Positions 56,056 to 64,000 of a stretch of 64,000 nucleotides of DNA are shown one piece after another. A model generated the notes under the pieces. The model was not told the origin of the DNA, did not search any database, and was given only the letters and a program-made list of their open reading frames with translations. Origin of the DNA: Agapetus fuscipes (lineage: Eukaryota > Arthropoda > Insecta > Trichoptera > Glossosomatidae); contig OX637343.1 in the NCBI GenBank assembly GCA_951799405.1, positions 14,176,524 to 14,240,523 of the forward strand, given 5' to 3'. Made by a program: the position numbers and the translations under genes. The first letter of the stretch is position 1. Each line of letters opens with the position of its first letter.

Positions 56056-56212
56056 TACGGTTCATTGATAAATTGAAAAATTCGGGCAAAAGCTCAGTTG
56101 GTAGAACTGTGATTTCTTGAACTAGTCTTTTCTCTCAGTCATGAAGCGTTCTACCAACTGAGCTATTGTGTTTGCCATTAAATTAGTTTTCATTTAGGTT
56201 TCCCATTAAATT

Positions 56213-56480
56213 AGGCTGATTTATCTGGTGAGCGCTGTTTTTGTGTGTATCACACCTCAAGAGCTCTCTGAAAGCGCCAATTCTCAAGCAAGACCCAGTT
56301 GCTGTAAGGCTGGATGGACCTTTTGATGACCGGTCTTTCGTAAAGGTTTATGAATTTTTCAACCCAGCGAAGAGCAAATTTGAAAATATAAATGGTATAT
56401 TTTTGTGCTCCGCCGGGATTCGAACCCACAACCTTCCATTTACGAGTCCGAAGTGTTACCCCTGGACTACGGACCGGTCA
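56213..56480 (-). repeat. SINE-A, full length
   Basis: From GATTTATCTGGTGAGCGC to CTACGGACCGGTC with intact GGGATTCGAACCCACAACC. Confidence 0.85.
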
Positions 56481-57349
56481 AACCATAGACAAATCTACCT
56501 AACAATCCGCTCAAACATGTATTTTTAATCAACTTAAAAAGCTTGGCCCGCCTCTGCTTCCATTTACCAATAGGAACATAATACTTCACTTATTTATTTT
56601 TAGGTGATCTTAAAAATACAAGACGCCATTTTGTGTTCGGAGACATTTTAAATTAAATAAACGACCAAAAAATTCCCCGCGTTATTTTTTCTTACGCGTC
56701 AACTTCACGCAGGGAACGCTTCCCTTAGGTATAGAACGGTGTTCTATTTTTGAAATAAGGAAGCACGCGCCTTTAATTTAAAATAAGGAACATTGAACAT
56801 GCATTATTTATATTTTGTCATGCGATAATGTACTCTATACATTTTGTACTAAGGATTATATTTCTTTGCGTGGAAATATGGATACCTCCCAAAAGAAAAA
56901 CATTTATTTTGGCGTTCATAAATTTATGATCTAAAGAAGCGTATATAGTAGCGTATAAAATATGTTATGGTAGTAAATTTAATACAATTCGTTAGTTGTT
57001 ATATTGACTTGAAATCTTGTTCTAATTATTATTTTAAGGAAGTTTTTAAAACGTTGAAATAATCGTATTTCATTCAGCAAAACTGTCTTAATTTTTTTGC
57101 CATTCACAAAATATCCAGGGATGCGCAACCATAGCTTGAAATTTCTTCTCTATTGCTTGTTCGGTTTACTTCTACATTTCGTATACCAAAAAAAAGGTCC
57201 ATACAGCATACTCCATAAAATAACTCACGTCAAAAAAACTCTCAAATGGCAGTACTTATCTATTTCTTATATAAAGTAAACATTCACATAGCTAAAACTT
57301 TTTTCTAGAAAGAACTGTAATTTTTTCTTTGTAAGTAAATACTTACCAT

Positions 57350-57582
57350 CTATAATCTATAATCTAAGTTGCAAGGATATATTCATTCAAAGCTCTCAGA
57401 TGTATGCCCACAAACAAACACGTGTAGTTCGCGCTTACAAATGCTGATTGTGTACTTACAAACAAAATCCAAACCTCAAATGAACATAAGCCCTGCAACT
57501 CTTGCCGACATTCCCTGAAACAGGGGTGACATTGGCAAAGTGAACCACTTTTTACAGCATGGGTGGTCAGCCTCATACCATA
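57350..57582 (-). repeat. TL-family copy, 7-mer tail
   Basis: TATAATCTATAATCTAAG tail through CAGCCTCATACCA. Confidence 0.85.
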
Positions 57583-57659
57583 ATGTTCAAATATTAAAAA
57601 AAAACTGTTTTAATTTTATAAGCTCACAATCAAGATTGGGAAAAAGGAAAATGCCAATC

Positions 57660-57835
57660 TATCCTTGCAACTTCGATTATGGACAATTTTATTTTATTTC
57701 TTTGGTATGAGGCTGACCACACGTACTGAAAAAAATTGTTCACTTTGCCGATGTCACTCCTGTTCCAGGGAAGGTCGGCAAAAGTTGCAGGGTTCAAGTT
57801 CACCAAGTTCAGTATATTTTGTAGCTTGTAGAACG
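57660..57835 (+). repeat. TL-family copy, partial
   Basis: A short TCCTTGCAACTTCGATTATG end and then GGTATGAGGCTGACCACACG to GCAGGGTTCAAGTTC; rearranged. Confidence 0.6.
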
Positions 57836-58017
57836 CTTGCGTTTAGACAAAGAGTAGTTTGATCCCTCCTAGGAATTAATACGTGGTTTCTTTTTCGATG
57901 GTTTCTACAAGATATTGCATAGATACTACTTCCAAGTTTGTTTTATTTCTCCCTAGATTTTAGAGACTCTAGGGGTCTATGACACTTGTTGTAGTGCCGT
58001 ACAGGTGTTGTTTACGA

Positions 58018-58245
58018 GCTTGGTCGCCGCTACAAAGCGCCAATACTCAAGCAAGACCCAGTTGCTGTGAGGCTGGATGCACCTTTGTAAAGACCGATCT
58101 TTGGTAAGGGTTTTATGAATTTTTCAACCCAGTGAAAAGCATATTTGAAAATATAAATGGTACTTTTTTTGTGCTCCGCTGAGATTCGAACCCACAACCT
58201 TCCAGTTACGAAGTGTTGCCACTGGACTAGGTACGGACCGGTAAC
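58018..58245 (-). repeat. SINE-A in left arm of long hairpin
   Basis: Head GACTAGGTACGGACCGG; pairs with the copy at 58446. Confidence 0.8.
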
Positions 58246-58445
58246 AAGTCCAGGGCTGGAAGTCTCACCACCACGGTAATTCTTACCTACCAAACATCGG
58301 TAATATTTGTATGAAGACCTGTCAATCCAAGATAGCCACAAGTGAACAGCTGGTTAGTCTTCATACAAATACTACCAATATTCGCTAAGAATTACCGTGG
58401 TGATGAGACTTCCAGCCGTTACTTTAGTTTTTTTTTTACTTTCTT

Positions 58446-58672
58446 GCTGGTCCGTAGTCCAGTGGCAACACTTCGGGCTCGTAAATGGAAGGTTGTGGGT
58501 TCGAATCCCGGCAAAGCACAAAAAATATACCATTTATATTTCAACATGCTCTTCGCTGGGTTGAAAAATTCACACAACCTTTATCAAAGACCAGAACTAC
58601 TAAAGGTCCATCCAGCCTTGCAGCAACTGGGTCTTGCTTGAGTATTGGCGCTTTGTAGCGGCGACCAATCTC
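58446..58672 (+). repeat. SINE-A in right arm of long hairpin
   Basis: Head GGTCCGTAGTCCAGTGGC, B box GGGTTCGAATCCCGG. Confidence 0.82.
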
Positions 58673-58750
58673 GTAAGCCCCTCTGCGGCACTAATGCAAG
58701 TGTCATAAACCCTTACAGCGCTATCCTTAAACATTTTGGTCGTCCGTTGA

Positions 58751-58923
58751 GCCCACGCTTTGACAAACTAATGATGCCTGGGCTGGAAGTCTCATCACCA
58801 CGGTCATTCTTACCTACCAAATTTTTGTAATATTTGTATTAAGACTAATCAGCTGTTCACTTGCAGGCATCTTGGATTGACAGGTCTTCATACAAATGCA
58901 TCATTAGTTTGTCAAAGTGTGGA
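58751..58923. repeat. Inverted repeat next to the long hairpin
   Basis: CACGCTTTGACAAACTAATG at left pairs with CATTAGTTTGTCAAAGTGTG at right. The interior repeats the GGCTGGAAGTCTCATCACCA unit seen in the long inverted repeat. Confidence 0.6.
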
Positions 58924-59419
58924 CTGAACCGAGGACAAAAATGTAGAAAAGCACCGATAGAGTCTCTGAAATGTAAGGAGTCTCAGACAGGATTAAAAAA
59001 AAACGTCAAAAAAAAGTATTGTTCTAAAATATGATTCGAAATTTAAATTCAAATGTTGGCTTCTTCTGGATCCGTGTCCGCCAGATCCGCACGTGTACAA
59101 AGCGGGTCACATGTCACGCAGATTGTACATTTTCTTCCCCTCTAGTGCCGTTCGAGGACTCGAACAGGAAGCGTCTCTTCCCCCGGCCCCGCTACCTAAC
59201 CACCATCTCCACCCTAAACCTAAAAACACTTCCCTGTTGGCAATTTTTTGCGCAATTCCAAAATAAAATTTTGGCATGTGCTTGAAGTGTGGCCATTGTG
59301 CGACAATATTCCTTTGTTGGGTGTGATTTTTTTCAATTGAATGTGCCAAATTTAATTTACAATCCACATGTCTTGCGCCCCACATTTTATAATGCAACTT
59401 TTACTTATTTTTTGTAAAC

Positions 59420-59600
59420 TGAGATGATTGTGAAAGAATGGGATATACCTACAAAGTGAGCGAAAAATAAGAAAAAGGTGATGGATATGAATGAATTGTG
59501 TAAGAGGTATGTCAGGATAAGAAGAAATGGAGGCAACTCTGCAGAGGCTCTAGCCACCTCTAGCGGAATGGAAACAGAGAGAGAGAGTTACAAGAAACAA
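59420..59600 (+). pseudogene. Short 3' end of the RTE-like LINE family
   Basis: GATGATTGTGAAAGAATGGG, then GGAGGCAACTCTGCAGAGGC and CCACCTCTAGCGGAATGG, followed by GA repeats. It aligns with the last 150 bases of the family with deletions. Confidence 0.6.
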
Positions 59601-59707
59601 AAGTATTTGGCTGCGTTTTATTGTTAAAATTGAAAGTGAAAATTGGGTCACTTTTGTTTCTTTTTCTATTCCGTTTGTGTTGCCCAAAGATGGCTGTATT
59701 TATTGTA

Positions 59708-59972
59708 TTGTTCCTTGACTTATAGGTTGGTATGCGGCTGACCACCCGTACTGTAAAACATGGTTCACTTTGCCAATGTCACCCCTGTTTCAGGGAAGGA
59801 CGGCAAGAGTTGCAGGGCTTATGTTCATTTGAGATTGGGTTTTTATATTGTAGGTCCACATACGGCATGTGTTAGCGCGAAATTATACATGTCTGCTTGT
59901 GGGAATGCATTTAATATAAATCTTAAATGATATATGTATATCTTTGCACCTTAGATTAGATAAGATTTAGAT
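59708..59972 (+). repeat. TL-family copy, 5-mer tail
   Basis: Full length; same subtype as 40646. Confidence 0.88.
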
Positions 59973-60050
59973 TACCCATACTGTAAAAAAATTGGTTCAC
60001 TTTGCCAATTTCACTTCTGTTGTTGGCAAGAGTTGCAAGGCTTACGTTCA
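59972..60050 (+). repeat. TL-family copy, 5' fragment
   Basis: CCCATACTGTAAAAAAATTGG to GCAAGAGTTGCAAGGCTTAC, attached to the previous tail. Confidence 0.65.
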
Positions 60051-60065
60051 TTTAAAAAACCAAAA

Positions 60066-60178
60066 ACAGCCACACATATAGTGTAACTTCTTGCCGTGTT
60101 ATCCCCGGAGGAGTCGCATGTGGCGAGTTGAACCTATTATTTTTACAGGTAAGGGGGCCGGCCTTATGCCAACCACCA
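60066..60178 (-). repeat. SINE-B tail
   Basis: CACACATATAGTGTAACTTC to GGCCTTATGCCAACCACC. Confidence 0.72.
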
Positions 60179-60447
60179 CACACACAAACATTGCTCATTT
60201 GAAATTATCTCTGTTGGAGATAAGACAAACAAGCACTAGGGGGGCGATTTGTCTGGAGGAATGAAGGTTTTGCTTTTTTAAATGTTTCTCAAACCTCTTA
60301 AACCGCATCTGACTTCCTCGCTGGTTGAAGAACAATTACAAACTTCTGTTTTTTTTTATTGTAACTCATTAATCTTATGCAATTCCCAGTTATTGATGTA
60401 TTTTTGCTACATCTCTGGAGATTGGCGACCATTATTTTCTTTACTTA

Positions 60448-60682
60448 TAGGTTGATATGAGGCTGACCACCCATACTGTAAAAAATGGTTCACTTTGCCA
60501 ATGTTACCCCTGTGTCAGGGAAGGTCGGCAAAAGTTTTAGGTCTTATGTTCATTTGAGGTTTGGATTTTATTTGTAAGTACACATACAGCATTTGTAAGC
60601 GCGAACTACACGCGTTTGTTTGTGGGCATGCATTTGAGAACTATCCTTGCAACTTAGATTATAGATTATTATAGACATATAC
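60448..60682 (+). repeat. TL-family copy, 7-mer tail
   Basis: Last dispersed repeat before hb; ends AGATTATAGATTATTATAG. Confidence 0.85.
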
Positions 60683-61927
60683 ATATATATATTAATAATG
60701 TATGTATTCATCAAATGAGAGTGAAAGACATTTTTATGAATAAAATATTGATGTATTTCCTTTATAAATAATACAATTTCCTTTTTATATTATTCCCTTA
60801 TAAGATATCGAGACACAGCAGTACATAGAAAATATCTTTTCTTCATAAAAATACGCAAACTAATTTCTATGCATTTAAGTAGATTTCTCTCTCTTTATAT
60901 TCTTTACTTCTATGCCTAGGGAAACATCGATTAATACAAAAAAAACTCTATTCTTAAATTTAATATAACTCTAATTAAATAACTAACTTTATATATAATT
61001 AAATCTATGAGCTCAGAGATTAGATTTTTTTTTCATTTTGGTTTAGGGTTTCTTAATTTCTAATACAAAAGCAATAAAGATACATAGCACATTCTTAAAA
61101 AATATATTTTATATAAACAAAAAAGTAATTACTACGATTCCATGATGCTTTTTTTGAACAACATTTATACCTACAACAAAAAGTATCTCCCTTACAGTTG
61201 AATGCGTAAAATAAGAAGAATGTATTTGTTTTTATTTGAGTAGATACTGAAATGTCTTTCCAAGTAGTGTAAACAACTTCATATCAAGAAAAATATGAAA
61301 CTAAAGACATTTTTTCCACACTATATATTTATCTAACGAACACGCATTTAAAAGAAAAAACATTCTTACCGAATTTATACAAAATTGTAGAAACTATAAT
61401 AGGCAACTATTATTTTAAGGATTGAAGTCGAAATTGTATAAAAATGTGTATAAATGCGATGACAGAAAGTTATGTGGAAAATGTGCGTTCCTTTTAGTGT
61501 AGATTCTTTTATTCTCAACAATCTTTTTAGCAAACATGAAATATAGAGAAATCAATGGCACACAAAAAAATACAAGAAAAATGGCCTAAATATGGACTAA
61601 TCTTATTGCAAAAAATACACATTGAATAAAAAAAAATACGTTTTCAAATGTCAGAAAATATTTTTAATTGTTTAAGGTTAGTTGAAGTGTATTTGTGTAT
61701 ATTTTTTTACGATTCAGATGGTTTTATTTTCATAACTGCGGAAAACTGACAGTGAATAAAACAATGGTAAACCACATTGAAAGGTATTTTTTTTTTAATT
61801 TTATATTAATACAGTTTTTATAATTTTTGAAATCAGTCTTTACTGCTAATATTTTACAAGATTGGCCCCTCAACAAACTGTTAATAATAAAATATGCACA
61901 TCTGTTTTAAATCATAGAAGAAAATAT

Positions 61928-61935
61928 TATTTACA
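61928..61935 (-). promoter_or_regulatory. Pumilio-type octamer TGTAAATA
   Basis: Fourth exact UGUANAUA match on the hb sense strand, in the same 560-base stretch as the other three. Confidence 0.3.
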
Positions 61936-62085
61936 GCAAAAAAAAATGTAATTAAACATCGGAAAACTTACTATTAAAGACGCAAAATAAATAGACACAA
62001 AACACAAAATATATCAATAAAAAAACCTATAGAAAAAATGGAAACAAGAAAGCCTGTGCAAATAACTTAAAATAAAATCTTAAAA

Positions 62086-62093
62086 TATTTACA
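62086..62093 (-). promoter_or_regulatory. Pumilio-type octamer TGTAAATA
   Basis: Exact UGUANAUA match on the hb sense strand within the likely 3' UTR. Confidence 0.3.
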
Positions 62094-62401
62094 AAGTTAA
62101 TTAAACAGTGCAGTTTGCACTTATACAATTAATCAGTCTATTTAATTAAATTAAATAAAAAAAACTCTGATGCAAGAAAAAACATTAAAATTAACAGACG
62201 CATCAAAATATTATTTCTTATGTACACACATGAGCTCACGTAAATAAATGAATAAATTAAACATGGTAGAAAAAAATGTAGAAAACCACAAAAAATAATA
62301 AGTATCTATTTGAATATGTACAAGACACAAAAAGGCAAAACATAGATCCATGACAAGAAAACAAGCACGTATGTGTTTTTTATACAAAAGAACTTTCAGA
62401 A

Positions 62402-62409
62402 TATATACA
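62402..62409 (-). promoter_or_regulatory. Pumilio-type octamer TGTATATA
   Basis: Exact UGUANAUA match on the hb sense strand, 70 bases downstream of the previous site. AT-rich context raises the chance of random matches. Confidence 0.35.
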
Positions 62410-62478
62410 GTTATAATTGAGAAAATAGATCAATGTGAAATACGCAAAAAATAAAGATATTTATCAAATTCTATACAT

Positions 62479-62488
62479 TATATACAAT
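62479..62488 (-). promoter_or_regulatory. Pumilio-type site, ATTGTATATA
   Basis: The minus strand reads ATTGTATATA: a UGUAUAUA Pumilio octamer overlapping the AUUGUA box B of a Nanos response element. No GUUGU box A was found directly upstream. It is inside the likely hb 3' UTR. Confidence 0.4.
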
Positions 62489-63159
62489 GAAAGAAGTGTC
62501 GACCTGCAGGGACAAAAATCAAGTAAAAATTTGAAACGAAATCGTTGCAAAAGCAGAAAAAAATACCCGTTTAACCGAACTACGACATATATAATACAAT
62601 TATAATACAAGTTATTTAATTATTTCTCCCTTACATAATATTTTAGATTATTTATTTTATTTTTGAACATTGACGAGTTATTTTGAAGGATAATTTAAAT
62701 TATTTTACGTAGTTTTCGCTGGTGTGATTTTAGCCTCGTTTGTAAAAAAAAACAAACGAGAAAAATTAACCATGCTAATCCGAATTGCAAAATATCGAAA
62801 ATGATCGCGTTGAATTATTTAGGATATTTACGATTGAATCAATTCACTACCAAGAACGTCAGAACTTAAAAATAAATATTCTCAAATAAAATGTAGGTAG
62901 GTATACGAAACACACCAATGAGTAGAAAAAAAAACGAGTTTAACTTACAAAATACAAGGCCTTATATTTAATTAAATAATCATTTTACTTTTTGATTTTT
63001 TTCTTTTTTGGCATAGCTACGTAGCAAAATAAAATTATAAGAGGTCATTACGAAATTTGGAAAACTCTATAGAGATTTGACTAGAGAAAAAAAAGAACCT
63101 CAAAAAATAATCACAAAAAAAATATATATAGACGTCTATATGGTGAAATTTGAATTGAA

Positions 63160-64000
63160 TTATGAATGTGAAGATCTGGCAATGTGGACAAAGAATGAGA
63201 CTTTATCCGCGCTCGTGTGCCCACACATGTTGCAAGTGAATGGATCTTTGTAACCGTGGTAGCCCATGTGCATGGTGTACATGATTATGTCTTTGAAAAT
63301 GATGTCGCAATGGTTGCAATCATAACTTTCTTTGCTTGGTTTCGGAGCTATAGATTCTTCGGTAATTTTGAGGGTGTAAGGGTTGTTTTTGGCTTCTTTC
63401 TCAGCTTCATATTTGTCTTTTATAGAATCAAAGATATGGCTTGGAATATCGACCTTAATCTCCTCTTGCTCAGGTTCTGATTCGAAAGGAATTGGCATAT
63501 CTGGCGTGATGATGTGCTCTTCAGGTTGCTCAATGCGAGGAATGGATCTCTCCAATTTGAATGCTCGGCCTTTGCGACGGTTTTTCAGGCTCGGTGGTGG
63601 AGTGGGAGGGTTTGAGTGATGCATTTTCGTGGAACTGTTTGTCAGGTCTAGAGCATCAGTGTTTGTTTCTTCGTGAGGAGTTCTACGAGGGGATTCCAAG
63701 TTTTGCCGCGGAGAGTAAGGAAGTTCCCTCGCAGAAGTCCTGTCAGGAGAATGCATAACAACAGCTGGAACAAAGTCTGGAGAGATTTGACAGTAGTCTC
63801 CGAAGTATCTCGGCTGAATGGGAAAGTGAGGGGATTCCATCTTGGCGCGCTTGTTGGGTGATTCATTGCCACGATTAGGTGAGCTGTGTTCGTCATTTTT
63901 GAACAGGCTAGCTGGTTCCGGTATGTTGTTATTGTGAAACAGCATAGGGTGTTGCAACAATGAGCCATAAGAAAAGTTCATACCGAATGGATTGAACATC
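63160..64000 (-). CDS. hb: Hunchback, C-terminal coding region (5' partial at window edge)
   Basis: The open frame runs off the right edge and ends at 63160. The visible 279 residues start with a Pro/Asn/Ser-rich region, contain ALDLT (about 116-120, a possible CtBP-type motif) and the basic NRRKGRAFKLE, and end with two C2H2 fingers: CNHCDIIFKDIIMYTMHMGYH (C-x2-C-x12-H-x3-H) and CNMCG...FFVHIARSSH (C-x2-C-x12-H-x5-H), stopping one residue later. This finger pair at the extreme C-terminus is the dimerisation pair of Hunchback and is shared with Ikaros. The four central DNA-binding fingers should lie beyond 64000. The Met at 63999 is probably internal. Ikaros-family is the only real alternative; the HMGYHGYKDPF spelling and tail favour Hunchback. 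Confidence 0.9.
   Translation of the reverse strand, partial: MFNPFGMNFSYGSLLQHPMLFHNNNIPEPASLFKNDEHSSPNRGNESPNKRAKMESPHFPIQPRYFGDYCQISPDFVPAVVMHSPDRTSARELPYSPRQNLESPRRTPHEETNTDALDLTNSSTKMHHSNPPTPPPSLKNRRKGRAFKLERSIPRIEQPEEHIITPDMPIPFESEPEQEEIKVDIPSHIFDSIKDKYEAEKEAKNNPYTLKITEESIAPKPSKESYDCNHCDIIFKDIIMYTMHMGYHGYKDPFTCNMCGHTSADKVSFFVHIARSSHS

Larger units (their letters stand above)
57978..58709. repeat. Long inverted repeat with about 340-bp arms
   Basis: Left arm 57978-58317, spacer about 38 bases, right arm 58356-58709. Both arms carry a SINE-A copy plus flanking sequence (GGCTGGAAGTCTCACCACCA against TGGTGATGAGACTTCCAGCC; outer ACACTTG...TAGTGCCG against CGGCACTA...CAAGTGT). The arms differ by substitutions and small indels, so the structure is not a fresh duplication. 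Confidence 0.75.
60700..63159 (-). other. hb: hunchback 3' UTR and flank
   Basis: About 2.4 kb of very AT-rich sequence, strikingly free of the dispersed repeats that fill the rest of the window. Minus-strand AATAAA occurs near 61725 and 61510, so a 3' UTR of roughly 1.4-1.7 kb is plausible. Four UGUAnAUA octamers lie inside it (see separate entries). No other coding potential is seen. Confidence 0.6.

Overview
The window reads as a repeat-rich insect nuclear genome, most likely a moth or butterfly. The evidence is intron-containing genes with clear insect relatives (MBD-R2/PHF20-like, proteasome beta1, hunchback), insect-type TTAGG repeats, a BEL/Pao LTR retrotransposon, RTE-like and L2/CR1-like non-LTR elements, and tRNA-derived SINEs. 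The species is not identified; the order is inferred from general character.

Layout. (1) 1-20,385, plus strand: the 3' thirteen coding exons of an MBD-R2/PHF20-family chromatin reader (Tudor, MBD, C2H2, PHD, C-terminal helix). The exon chain stays in frame over 1,154 codons; the 5' end lies before the window. Its introns hold an interstitial TTAGG-containing minisatellite (6.87-7.73 kb), an L2/CR1-like LINE fragment and, in the last intron, a 5.56-kb BEL/Pao element in antisense with apparently identical 412-bp LTRs, a CCGTT target duplication and no integrase catalytic core. (2) 20.4-21.3 kb: a decayed LINE 3' end right after the MBD-R2 stop. (3) 21.6-24.6 kb, minus strand: a complete three-coding-exon proteasome beta1 gene, converging on MBD-R2. 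(4) 24.7-60.7 kb: no host gene that I can support. This stretch is built from repeats: about 33 copies across the window of an SINE-like family with short tandem tails, three tRNA-like SINE families, another dispersed family, fold-back MITEs, a Harbinger-like element, a 0.73-kb long inverted repeat, and one LINE with a 1,054-codon EN-RT frame. (5) 60.7-64.0 kb, minus strand: the last coding exon of hunchback with its two C-terminal zinc fingers, followed by AT-rich 3' UTR/flank with four Pumilio-type octamers.

The three host genes do not form a pathway. MBD-R2 homologues act in the NSL histone acetyltransferase complex, beta1 supplies caspase-like activity to the 20S proteasome, and Hunchback patterns the embryo. 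The least explained content is the abundant tailed family, whose subfamilies appear to differ in tail unit (5, 6 or 7 nt), together with the long hairpins, the telomere-like minisatellite, and a candidate poison exon in MBD-R2. Repeat boundaries are read by eye and are accurate to about 10 bases unless duplications are given.
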